DNA of 64,000 nucleotides, taken from positions 514,394 through 578,393 of the forward strand of contig NZ_JAFLRF010000001.1 of assembly GCF_017315705.1 (NCBI RefSeq), written 5' to 3'. Positions 26,435-34,571 of this stretch are shown here, piece by piece. Below the pieces are notes generated by a model, which saw nothing but the letters and a program-made list of their open reading frames with translations, was not told the DNA's origin and did no database searches. The stretch's first letter is position 1; every line of letters begins with the position of its first letter. Source of the stretch: Trinickia mobilis. Its GTDB lineage: Bacteria > Pseudomonadota > Gammaproteobacteria > Burkholderiales > Burkholderiaceae. Made by a program: the position numbers and the translations under genes.

Positions 26435-27403
26435 TTAGAACTCGATGCGTAAGACACGCGGTTCTCGAAGGCTTCCGTCCGGCATCGGCGCCTTGATCCC
26501 GCCATCCGTCAGAAAAAAGGCTACCTTTCCATGCTGACCGGGAAGCCGCCCCCACCTACCCGTCGTGGGACCGAGTAATTCTTCGGTAAACGGATCTCCT
26601 GCAACACTATTTCTGGGACACCGCCTCTCTCCCGGCTGGAGAATTACGCGATCGATCGTGTTTTGTCGATGCGTGGCAATATAAGCAACGCCTGCATCCT
26701 CATCGACGCACAGATCGTCCCCCATCATTCCATCGGCAATGAACTCTGGTTCGCCAGCGGGAGCTCCTGTGAGCGGGTCGACCCGAACGCGCATGAACAG
26801 CTGTTGTGCAGTCGATGTGTAGTACAAGTAGTGAGACTTGGCCGCATAGGCGAGGCCGTTAATTCCAGGCTGCTCCGGCGCCGGTCCGTCGGGAACGGAC
26901 GACATACTTTTATGCTGAAGCCATACCCGCGCAGTACCTTCAGTGCCATCCGACGCCAAATCAACGCGCCAGATAAGGCCCGCAAACGAATCGGCGACAA
27001 CGATCGTGTTCGGAGCAATCAAACATGCTCCGTTTAGCCCAAGGGCGCGCTCAGGGAACTCCAGTATGGTTTTGATGTTGGTCGGCTCCCCCGGCGTCCA
27101 ACCACGCAGATCCAGTCGATGAAGGAAAGATTTGTGATCCGTCCACAGGTTGGACGTGCAGACAATGAAGAGATCGGGTTCAATTTCCACAATGCCCATG
27201 GCATTCTGATCAAAGCTGCACAGGAGCAGCGGCTCAACGCGCTCACCGCTATTCGATAACGGTATGTACCAAAGCTCCCTGTGATTAAGAACCGTCACGA
27301 GGAGCGAACTACTACTACAGACGGCAAGATTCTCGAGAAAGTAATTGACCGGGAACTTCACCACGGTTGCCAACTTGGCCTGAAGCGCGACTTCAGAATT
27401 CAT
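26435..27403 (-). CDS. SMP-30/gluconolactonase-like beta-propeller protein
   Basis: This 322-residue protein looks like a six-bladed propeller of the SMP-30/lactonase type. It has repeated short strand patterns and the family-like segments FLENLAV near residue 22, GLNGACLIAPNTIVVADSFAG, and GINGLAY followed by YLYYTSTAQQLFMRV. SMP-30 proteins bind calcium or zinc at the propeller centre and hydrolyse lactones; the metal ligands cannot be confirmed by eye. No signal peptide is present. The start follows AAGGAAGGTAC. In this operon it would be the ring-opening enzyme, the counterpart of the cyclase at 15113; this is inference. Confidence 0.7.
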   Translation of the reverse strand: MNSEVALQAKLATVVKFPVNYFLENLAVCSSSSLLVTVLNHRELWYIPLSNSGERVEPLLLCSFDQNAMGIVEIEPDLFIVCTSNLWTDHKSFLHRLDLRGWTPGEPTNIKTILEFPERALGLNGACLIAPNTIVVADSFAGLIWRVDLASDGTEGTARVWLQHKSMSSVPDGPAPEQPGINGLAYAAKSHYLYYTSTAQQLFMRVRVDPLTGAPAGEPEFIADGMMGDDLCVDEDAGVAYIATHRQNTIDRVILQPGERRCPRNSVAGDPFTEELLGPTTGRWGRLPGQHGKVAFFLTDGGIKAPMPDGSLREPRVLRIEF

Positions 27404-27503
27404 GTACCTTCCTTTCGATTGGGCACGAGTGGTGCCCATGTCTCCTTACCCGGACATTTAAAAGCGCCCGTTGTATTTACTGCGCTCCCCATGATATGAG
27501 GTT

Positions 27504-28043
27504 TTAGTAATGTCTGGCCTCCGGATCAGAAGATTGATAGCACGCCGCCAAAGCGACATAACGCCCCGCAGATGCCTCAATCGCTCCGCGTTCCCGATCG
27601 GTCAATGCGCGAAGAAACTTCGCTGGATTTCCCGCCCAAAGTTCGCCTGATTCCACAATCTTTCCAGGTGTCAGGACCGCTCCGGCTGCGAGCATCCCGT
27701 CGCTACGGACAACGGCGCCATCCAGAACTCTCGCCCCAAAGCCAACGAATCCGCGGTCCTCAATCCTGCACGCGTGCAGAATTGCGCCGTGCCCTACGGT
27801 AACCCGGTTCCCGATGATGGTAGGCAGCCCAGTCGTCGTGCCATGGAGAATCGAACCATCCTGAATATTCGTTTCCGCCCCAACAACGATACGTTGGACA
27901 TCCCCCCTTAGTACACAATTGAACCAGATCGATGCGCGTTCGCCGATCTGAACATTCCCGATTATTGACGTCCCGCGTGCAACAAACGCCGTCCAATGGA
28001 CCGAGGGGGAACCAAAATCGTCTGAATCTTCTCTCGAACTCAC
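27504..28043 (-). CDS. Gamma-carbonic anhydrase-like hexapeptide-repeat protein
   Basis: This is a 179-residue left-handed beta-helix of the YrdA/PaaY/gamma-CA type. The metal-binding histidines are visible: one in ILHGTTTGLPTIIG and two in NRVTVGHGAILHAC, with the hexapeptide repeat pattern in between and a C-terminal helix starting NPAKFLRALTDRE. Members are carbonic anhydrases or, like PaaY in phenylacetate catabolism, thioesterases. It overlaps the end of the BKACE gene by 4 bases (ATGA), so they are translationally coupled; a thioesterase-like role on BKACE products would be reasonable but is untested. Confidence 0.88.
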   Translation of the reverse strand: MSSREDSDDFGSPSVHWTAFVARGTSIIGNVQIGERASIWFNCVLRGDVQRIVVGAETNIQDGSILHGTTTGLPTIIGNRVTVGHGAILHACRIEDRGFVGFGARVLDGAVVRSDGMLAAGAVLTPGKIVESGELWAGNPAKFLRALTDRERGAIEASAGRYVALAACYQSSDPEARHY

Positions 28044-28921
28044 TTTGCCAACCCTAGCTGTTCACGCGCCTCACCCGGCCTTGCAATCTCGCCGCCGAGC
28101 CCCAACACAATTTCGCGGGCACGCGTCACAAGTTCTGCATTACTCTTGGCCAGAACCCCCTTGGCGATGTAGAGGTTGTCCTCAAGCCCAACGCGTACGT
28201 GTCCGCCGGCGAGCCAAGCCTGTGCGACTATCGGAAACTCGCTCCGACCAATACCGAATGCCGACCAAGTTGCCCCGGCAGGCAGGAAGTTGCGCGCATA
28301 AAACAGCGTTTCCGGGGTTGCCGCGAAGCCGTACTTGACACCCGTCACAATGGTCCACAGCCCGGGACCTTCTAGCGTGCCGTCCCGAATGAGATCGAGC
28401 GCAAGTTGTAGGTCCCCCGAATCAAAAATCTCGAACTCGGGCTTAACTCCAGCCTCGCGTATGACGGCCGCCATACGCCGCACGTTCTTGGGCGTGTTGA
28501 TAACAACATCACCGCCTGAATTCATCGTGTTCAGGTCCAGGGTGCAGATGTCCGGTTTCAATTCGGCAATGTGCTCCACACGCCGGAGTGGCGGCAGCAG
28601 TGTCGTTCCAGGTGCTGCGATCTTAGGATCGTCGTCGCTCGGAATAAAACGTCCCCCGGGGCCCGTCGTCAGGTTGATGACGAGTTCCTTATCGACCGCT
28701 CGAATCAACTCGATAGTCTGCCGATAAAGGTCAAGCTCCATGGACGGTCGACCTGTCTGCGGGTCTCGCACATGAATGTGAACGACCGACGCTCCTGCTT
28801 GCGCCGCTTCAAGCGAAGTTGTCGCAATCTCCTGCGGCGTGATCGGCAGTCCAGGGTGCTGTTCAGGCCTGGTTAAATTTCCTGTAACGGCACAGGTAAT
28901 AATTGTCTTGCGTGCATGCAT
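28040..28921 (-). CDS. BKACE beta-keto acid cleavage enzyme (DUF849), second copy
   Basis: This 293-residue enzyme belongs to the Kce/BKACE family, like the one at 13206, but is clearly divergent from it. The metal ligands appear as HIH in VVHIHVRDP (His48, His50) and Glu247 in HVRVGLEDNLY, with IITCAVTGNLTRPEQHPG at the start. It would use acetyl-CoA to cleave a beta-keto acid to acetoacetate and an acyl-CoA. It lies 16 bases after the SDR gene and overlaps the gamma-CA-like gene, so it is the centre of a tight operon. The pocket residues differ from copy 1, so a different substrate is likely. Confidence 0.92.
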   Translation of the reverse strand: MHARKTIITCAVTGNLTRPEQHPGLPITPQEIATTSLEAAQAGASVVHIHVRDPQTGRPSMELDLYRQTIELIRAVDKELVINLTTGPGGRFIPSDDDPKIAAPGTTLLPPLRRVEHIAELKPDICTLDLNTMNSGGDVVINTPKNVRRMAAVIREAGVKPEFEIFDSGDLQLALDLIRDGTLEGPGLWTIVTGVKYGFAATPETLFYARNFLPAGATWSAFGIGRSEFPIVAQAWLAGGHVRVGLEDNLYIAKGVLAKSNAELVTRAREIVLGLGGEIARPGEAREQLGLAK

Positions 28922-28937
28922 TGCCAGAAACCTCACG

Positions 28938-29687
28938 TCAACCCAGTCTGCGACCGCCGTCCACCACAATGGTCACGCCAGTGCTGAATTTCAAATGCGT
29001 CGCGCAAGCTTCGATAGCTGCGGCGATATCTTCAGGGCTTCCAATACGGCCAAGCGGTGTGCTGCCGGCGACCTTGTCATTAAAGTCGGCACTTCGCCCA
29101 GGCACGAAGGCGGTATCGACAACGCCCGGCGCAACGTTGAGTACGCGAATTCGTGGCGCAAGCGCGCGCCCGAGCGACGCTGCCATGACGTCCAATCCAG
29201 CCTTTGCAGCGCAATAAGCCACATTGCTCCCAATCCCCGTGGTGCCTGAGATCGATGAGACGTTCATAACGAGCCCGTCGCCTGTCTCCTCGAGCAGCTT
29301 TCGGAATGCACGAATGGCGGCGAATTGTGCGCGCCAATTGATCTTCATGATCTCGTCAATGAGCTCGTCGGACAGGGCGTCAAGGTCGCCATGTGGAACA
29401 GTCTTCGTGAAACCGGCGGCATTGACCAGAATGTCCGTGCGGCCTAGCGTTGATCTAACCTGGTCGGCAAGCCCGGCAAGCGACGCACTGTCAGCAATCT
29501 CAACCGCCGCCGCCATATGACCTGCCCCGGGCAGCGACTCGGCCACCCGCTGCGCCTTTACCGTATCCGTTTGACCAACAACCACGACCGTCGCGCCTGC
29601 TTCGGCTAACCGGCGTGCCGCGGCAGCCCCTATTCCGCCGGCTCCACCAAGGAGAACGGCAACCTTTCCGCTGAGAATATTCGACAC
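28938..29687 (-). CDS. Short-chain dehydrogenase/reductase, first gene of second BKACE operon
   Basis: This is a classical SDR of about 249 residues with GGAGGIGAAAARRLAEAGA, the NAAG motif in ILVNAAGFTK, the catalytic Ser in NVSSISGTTG and Tyr-x3-Lys in YCAAKAGL. The start is uncertain: a GTG at 29687 follows AGCAGGAACGAA and gives a normal N-terminus, while GTG codons at 29729 and 29738 are also possible. It is first in the chain SDR - BKACE - gamma-CA - propeller - NIPSNAP and probably oxidises a beta-hydroxy acid to the beta-keto substrate of BKACE. Confidence 0.87.
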   Translation of the reverse strand: MSNILSGKVAVLLGGAGGIGAAAARRLAEAGATVVVVGQTDTVKAQRVAESLPGAGHMAAAVEIADSASLAGLADQVRSTLGRTDILVNAAGFTKTVPHGDLDALSDELIDEIMKINWRAQFAAIRAFRKLLEETGDGLVMNVSSISGTTGIGSNVAYCAAKAGLDVMAASLGRALAPRIRVLNVAPGVVDTAFVPGRSADFNDKVAGSTPLGRIGSPEDIAAAIEACATHLKFSTGVTIVVDGGRRLG

Positions 29688-29739
29688 TTCGTTCCTGCTC
29701 GCTAGAAGAGAGGTGTTGGATACGCTCACGCACCCCACC

Positions 29740-30112
29740 TAAGGTGAATTCACGTTTAAACATCCACTATTGCCACCTCGAACCGCTTGTGACGACGTGG
29801 CATGATCAACGCCTTTTCCTGCAACCCGGTTTTGTACCAGCCCCTCGTTGCACGAGAGCTGCCGTGCCGTACTGCGCCTATGCACCGCGGTCGGATCTAT
29901 CCTCGCTCCAGCGGACATCCGGCGACTGAACTGAGTACCAAGGTTTGAGTCACTCTACTTCCGCCGTAACGTCACCGTCTAATACCCCTTTCTGAAGACG
30001 TTCATAAGGTAAAAGCATCATGTCGATTACCCTGCCAGGCTGCGTTCACCGGATGCGGAGCGCCTGAACTGCGTCCGGCGCTTTATTCGCGACGGCTTCG
30101 CCGATCGCTCGA
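29740..30112. other. Intergenic region carrying repeat copy B
   Basis: This 370-base stretch precedes the SDR operon and follows the end of the CmcJ-like gene. It holds repeat copy B (29963-30022) and presumably the operon promoter. No coding remnant is recognisable after the ATG of the repeat. Confidence 0.4.
29963..30022 (+). repeat. 60-base direct repeat, copy B
   Basis: This copy matches copy A (25548-25607) at 50 of 60 positions without gaps and in the same orientation, again ending in ATG. The two copies flank the second SDR-BKACE operon almost exactly, 4.4 kb apart. Confidence 0.7.
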
Positions 30113-30973
30113 TTACTCTCCCCAAAACAGCAGCGCACGCAGCTCGATGCTCCGGCGAGGCGGTGCGTCGGCCGGCGTGGTCGGGTCGTCGAATGCGGTG
30201 TGAGGAGTAAGCCGTGCGGTTCCATCGTCCAGCGAGTCATAGATCTTCAGCAGCAGCGCCTCGTCGGGCCGCAGTCGCGGGAAGTAGTACCAGCGATGCG
30301 CTGCATTTGCGACGAGTAAGTAGTTCTCGCCCACCCTGTCGCGATAGACGAGATCGGATGGCACGATATCGTCAGGCGACATCGTGCGCGCATCGCATAG
30401 GGCGGGCGGCAACCGTTCGACCACGCTGAGAGGACGCCAGAGGTTCACGATCGCGAAGCGATGCTGCAGTCGGTGCCCGGCTTCCTCGACACTCAAATGG
30501 TCGCGCACGCGGCGCGGAGCGGACATGAACGTCTGATCGTTGTGCACGCGACGCGACGGCTCCCGCAAGGACTTGTTAGCCCGCGAGCCATTTCCGCTGT
30601 CCCGCAGCGTATGGTCGAAGATCACCACCTTCTCCGCACCGGTCGTCTCGCGCAACAGCGCTTCGGCCTCGGGGTAGTAGATGAGTCGGACCACACCCTC
30701 GTCACTGAAATCGTCGGGGCCGACCGCGCTTCGATGCGAAACGAGCTGAAAGCCACTGACGTCCAACGAGAATTCGCCGGCCGCCGCGAGCGGGCGGGCG
30801 TTGCGAATCGTCACGCGCGCCGGTTCGAGTTCGCCGGTGCTCCACGGTGTGCCGGCGGGCGGTTCGTACGTGTAGAAAACGGGCCGACCCTGGCCGGACG
30901 CGAGGTAGTTGAGTTCTGCTTCGACCGCGCGACATGCCGGTGCACGACGCAGTTCATCAAATAGGGTAGTCAT
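30113..30973 (-). CDS. CmcJ/NvfI-family oxidoreductase
   Basis: This 286-residue protein belongs to the family related to CmcJ (cephamycin 7-methoxylation partner) and fungal NvfI/AsaB-type proteins, thought to be iron/2-oxoglutarate-dependent or related. Typical stretches are VVIFDHTLRDSGNG, REPSRRVHNDQT, FAIVNLWRPLSVVERLPPAL, DLVYRDRVGENY, HRWYYFPRLRPDEALLLKIYDS and TPHTAFDDP. The His and Asp residues in these segments could form a metal site. Starts at 30973 (after GGAGCAAAGTC) and 30997 (after CAGGATCGT) are both possible. It stands alone between operons and its substrate is unknown. Confidence 0.8.
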   Translation of the reverse strand: MTTLFDELRRAPACRAVEAELNYLASGQGRPVFYTYEPPAGTPWSTGELEPARVTIRNARPLAAAGEFSLDVSGFQLVSHRSAVGPDDFSDEGVVRLIYYPEAEALLRETTGAEKVVIFDHTLRDSGNGSRANKSLREPSRRVHNDQTFMSAPRRVRDHLSVEEAGHRLQHRFAIVNLWRPLSVVERLPPALCDARTMSPDDIVPSDLVYRDRVGENYLLVANAAHRWYYFPRLRPDEALLLKIYDSLDDGTARLTPHTAFDDPTTPADAPPRRSIELRALLFWGE

Positions 30974-31250
30974 CGACTTTGCTCCATATAGGTTCATACA
31001 CGATCCTGCGAACGGCTACGTTCGGCAGAGGTGATTAGACCACTTTCTACGGGCATTAATTAGTTATCTTGAAGTTATGTAATCTTTCACGAGTGTGCTT
31101 GCGCGCACTCGACAGAAAATAGACGACATACCGATGCTTAATGCCGCCCGGTTATTGAAGTCATGCTCAAAAGGTTTTGGATTTTGGAACGACTTCGACA
31201 CTACCATCAGTGAACAGTTTGACACCTACTTAACCAGAAACGGAGCCTCC

Positions 31251-31961
31251 ATGAATAATCCTGAATCACAGACTATGCCGCCTGCCTTGACTCTTTACTA
31301 CAGCCCCAGGGCGTGCTCTCTCGCCTCCCACATCGCACTCGAGGAGTCCGGCTTGACATACCGGGCGGTTTCGGTGGACATCCGTTCGGGCGAAAACACG
31401 CAACCCGCTTACCGAAAGATCAGTCCTAGCGGGATCGTTCCTGCGCTTGACGCAGGAGGTGCGATCATCACCGAGTCGCAAGCGATCCTGACCTATGTGG
31501 CGGACCTGGCCCCAGAGATAGATCTGATTCCACGGCCTGGTACACGGACCAGGGCACGGGCGCACGAATGGATGAACTGGCTGTCCAGTACGTTGCACGT
31601 CCGCTACCGGTCCGTCTTTCGACCGCAGGCCTACGCCGGAGAAAACGAGTCAGCCGTCGGTGCGGTGCGCGAGCATGCGCGTCTCAAGCTCAGCGATGCA
31701 GTGAGCGAAATCGAAGTGCGACTTGCCCAACAGCCTTACGCGCTCGGCTCCACATTTTCTGTGGTCGACGCCTATCTGTTCGTCTTCTATCTGTGGAGCC
31801 ACGACGAACGGGTCGCCGCCGCATTGCCTCAGCGACCGCACTACCAAGCTCATGCCGCGCGGCTTCTCGAGCGGCCGGCAGTACGCTCAGTCCTGGCACG
31901 GGAGCGAACGGTACGAGCCTACGACCTTCCCCCCGAGTTCCCGACGATCATTCTGGGGTAG
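31251..31961 (+). CDS. Glutathione S-transferase (beta/GstB type)
   Basis: This is a 236-residue GST: LTLYYSPRACSLASHIALEES at the N-terminus, with the Cys-Ser pair typical of bacterial beta-class enzymes, SPSGIVPAL with the cis-proline, ESQAILTYVADL for glutathione binding, and a helical C-terminal domain containing FSVVDAYLFVFYLW. The start at 31251 follows CGGAGCCTCC. It is followed within 2 bases by a small frame and then by glutathione reductase, so GSH use and regeneration are probably co-expressed. Confidence 0.9.
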   Translation: MNNPESQTMPPALTLYYSPRACSLASHIALEESGLTYRAVSVDIRSGENTQPAYRKISPSGIVPALDAGGAIITESQAILTYVADLAPEIDLIPRPGTRTRARAHEWMNWLSSTLHVRYRSVFRPQAYAGENESAVGAVREHARLKLSDAVSEIEVRLAQQPYALGSTFSVVDAYLFVFYLWSHDERVAAALPQRPHYQAHAARLLERPAVRSVLARERTVRAYDLPPEFPTIILG

Positions 31962-31963
31962 CC

Positions 31964-32101
31964 ATGAGCCTCTATGCCTTGCAAAAATCGATTTATGTCC
32001 TGGCGTTTGGGAAGCAGAACATTGGAAAGACGTTCAGGTCGCCGCTTGCTGCTGCCTGTGCAGCGACGATGCCAAATCCTGAGATATATGAAATACCCTG
32101 A
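31964..32101 (+). CDS. Small protein of 45 residues between GST and glutathione reductase
   Basis: A 45-codon frame starts 2 bases after the GST stop and ends 15 bases before the glutathione reductase start, on the same strand. It begins MSLYALQKSIYVLAFGKQ and ends PNPEIYEIP. The start is faintly like the N-terminal helix of LigA-type small subunits of ring-cleavage dioxygenases, but the match is too short to trust. Its tight fit between two genes argues that it is translated. Confidence 0.4.
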   Translation: MSLYALQKSIYVLAFGKQNIGKTFRSPLAAACAATMPNPEIYEIP

Positions 32102-32116
32102 ATAAGGAGTCTGTCC

Positions 32117-33472
32117 GTGTCGGGCTTTGATTTTGACCTCTTTACCATCGGTGCCGGTTCCGGAGGAATTCGCGCAAGTCGGCGAGCGGCTGGCTTCGGA
32201 GCGCGTGTTGCGGTAGCGGAGCAACGTTTCCTGGGCGGCACCTGTGTAAATATTGGATGTATTCCGAAGAAACTGTTTTCTTACGCAGCGCATTTCAAAA
32301 AGGATCTGGAAGACGCACGCGGCTATGGCTGGACGTCTGACCAGCTTACGTTCGACTGGCACACGTTGCTGGAAGGAAAGAACCGCGAAATTGAGCGGCT
32401 GAATGGCGTTTACGGAAATCTGTTAAATCAGTCCGGCGTCGAACTGATCAACGGAAGGGCAAAAGTTACAGGCCCGCACACCGTTGAAGTGGGCGGGCGC
32501 ACGTTCACGTCGAGGTATATTCTTGTCGCGACGGGGAGTAGCCCGACTGTGCCGGAAATAGAAGGCGCCGAATATTGTATTACCTCTGACGACGCGTTCT
32601 TTCTGGAGAAGCTGCCGGAGCGCGTCGTTGTCGTCGGGGGCGGCTACATTGCAGTTGAATTTGCATCCATATTCAACGGTCTCGGTGTAGACACGACGGT
32701 GGTGTATCGCGGAGATCGCTTACTTAAGAGTTTCGACGCAGACCTCGGCAATTTCCTTGCGGAACAGATGACCAAGCGAGGCGTTCACTTCCGGTTCAAC
32801 TCGGAAATACGAAAGATCGAGCGTGACGGTACGGGATGGAATTGCGTGACAAGCGGCAACGCGCGGCTGTCCTATGACACGGTCCTGTACGCAACCGGAC
32901 GGCGACCGAATACTTCCGGTTTGGGCTTGGAGTCCGTTGGCGTAACGCTTGCGCCGGACGGGGCAATCGTGGTGGATGATGCATTCCAAACCGCTGAGCC
33001 ATCCATATATGCCGTCGGAGACGTCATTCGTCGAATGCAGCTGACGCCGGTTGCGTTGGCCGAAGGCATGCTCGTTGCGGATCGCCTTTTCAACGGCGGC
33101 GCTGAATACATGGATTACAGTGGCATTCCAACCGCGATCTTTAGCCACCCGAATGTCGGTACGGTTGGGCTGAGCGAGGAACAAGCGATCGCACGTGGGT
33201 ACAAGATCGACGTATACCGCAGCGTTTTTACACCGCTCAAGCATACCGTTTCGGCGTCCGGCGACAAGGTGTTACTTAAGTTGATCGTCGACAGTAACAG
33301 CGATCGGGTGCTCGGTGTTCACATGGTAGGTGACGACGCCGGTGAGCTCCTTCAAGGTTTTGCCGTGGCGATCAAGTGCAAAGCGACGAAGGCGCAGTTC
33401 GATGCTACCGTGGGTATCCATCCCACCATCGCCGAAGAATTTGTCACGATGCGTACCAAGGTCGGTGCGTAA
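32117..33472 (+). CDS. gor: Glutathione-disulfide reductase
   Basis: This 451-residue flavoenzyme reduces GSSG to GSH with NADPH. The FAD motif is GAGSGGIRASRRAAGFGA, the redox disulfide is in GGTCVNIGCIPKKL, the NADPH-binding motif is VVGGGYIAVEFASIF, and the catalytic His-Glu pair is in GIHPTIAEEFV. The GTG start lies behind AATAAGGAGT. It ends the GST - small ORF - gor run, so this unit would both consume and regenerate glutathione. Its position beside catabolic genes suggests a second, specialised copy, with a housekeeping gor elsewhere. Confidence 0.95.
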   Translation: MSGFDFDLFTIGAGSGGIRASRRAAGFGARVAVAEQRFLGGTCVNIGCIPKKLFSYAAHFKKDLEDARGYGWTSDQLTFDWHTLLEGKNREIERLNGVYGNLLNQSGVELINGRAKVTGPHTVEVGGRTFTSRYILVATGSSPTVPEIEGAEYCITSDDAFFLEKLPERVVVVGGGYIAVEFASIFNGLGVDTTVVYRGDRLLKSFDADLGNFLAEQMTKRGVHFRFNSEIRKIERDGTGWNCVTSGNARLSYDTVLYATGRRPNTSGLGLESVGVTLAPDGAIVVDDAFQTAEPSIYAVGDVIRRMQLTPVALAEGMLVADRLFNGGAEYMDYSGIPTAIFSHPNVGTVGLSEEQAIARGYKIDVYRSVFTPLKHTVSASGDKVLLKLIVDSNSDRVLGVHMVGDDAGELLQGFAVAIKCKATKAQFDATVGIHPTIAEEFVTMRTKVGA

Positions 33473-33508
33473 AATGGTTCCGGCCGCGTAAAGGAAACTG
33501 GCGTTTGC

Positions 33509-34456
33509 CTAGTTAGTTGAAGACTCGGTGCACGCCATTTTCGCCATCGGCCATTGGCCACTTTCGATAAGCGACTCGGCCGTTTCACACACAAGCGTAA
33601 TTAATGAGACGGTCGCTACAGAGGGCGGGCGCATGGCTGGGTATGCTATGTAGCGCTCCAATATCAGCCCTTCGACAGGCACGGCGCGCAGCTTTCCGGC
33701 GTTGACCTCGCGAGCGACAGCCGACGCGAAGTGAATCGTCCACCCTATTCCGGCCTCCACCAGTTGAGTCGCCACGGTGGCCGACTCTACTTCAATAATG
33801 CCTTTGAGCTCGACATTTGCTCTCGCCGCAGCACGTTCAAGCGCTAGACGTACTCCGGAATTTTGAACCCCAGTCAGGATTAACGGGACACCTGTCAGCT
33901 GATGAACGCTGACCGGCCCCGGGGGAAGCTGATCGTCTTGAGCCGGTCCAATCGCGCACATCGGCTCGGTCATTAACCGCTCAACGTGGATGAAAGGCGT
34001 CGCCGCAATAGGGCCACTCAATACCGCAACGTCGATCGTCCCCTGCTCGAGCGCCTCGCATAACGCCGGGGAGAATCTCTCTATCACTCTCAAGCGTACT
34101 TCTGGATAGCGAGCGCGCAATGTTCGCGCCAACGGTGGCACGACCACTCCTGCCAAAGCGGGTGGCAACCCGAGGGCAACGGGACCTCGCGCCGTACCTG
34201 CGAGGTCCATGATGTCGACCTTGATCTGGTCCGTGTAGCGCAGAAGGAACGTTGCACGGTCGACGAGCAGGTCCCCTTCCCGCGTGAGGGAGGCTCCTCG
34301 CGAGTGCCGCTCGACGAGTCGTACGCCAAGTTCAGACTCGAGTAGCTGGACCTGTCTGGTCAAAGCCGGCTGGGCAATATGGAGCAGGGCCGACGCGCGA
34401 CCGAAATGCTGATGCTCCGCGAGGACCTTGAAATACCTAAGCTGCCTTAGATCCAT
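33509..34456 (-). CDS. LysR-type regulator, last gene of RND efflux cluster
   Basis: This is a 315-residue LysR protein (LRQLRYFKVLAEHQHFGRASA, LHIAQPALTRQVQLLESELG, then effector domain PVALGLPPALAGVVVPPLA), resembling Nac/Cbl-type regulators by sequence. The start at 34456 follows AAGGAGAGAAG. It lies 115 bases after the outer-membrane subunit on the same strand and is converging with gor. It probably regulates the efflux operon, but as a downstream gene rather than a divergent one. Confidence 0.88.
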   Translation of the reverse strand: MDLRQLRYFKVLAEHQHFGRASALLHIAQPALTRQVQLLESELGVRLVERHSRGASLTREGDLLVDRATFLLRYTDQIKVDIMDLAGTARGPVALGLPPALAGVVVPPLARTLRARYPEVRLRVIERFSPALCEALEQGTIDVAVLSGPIAATPFIHVERLMTEPMCAIGPAQDDQLPPGPVSVHQLTGVPLILTGVQNSGVRLALERAAARANVELKGIIEVESATVATQLVEAGIGWTIHFASAVAREVNAGKLRAVPVEGLILERYIAYPAMRPPSVATVSLITLVCETAESLIESGQWPMAKMACTESSTN

Positions 34457-34571
34457 GTCTTCTCTCCTTGCTCCACTGCGTATTCCGACAAACGCGAACA
34501 CCGATCCCCGGATCGTGACCGAGGATTCCCGAAAGCCCTGGAAGTCGGTCACGTTCGTCGGGAATGGCCGG

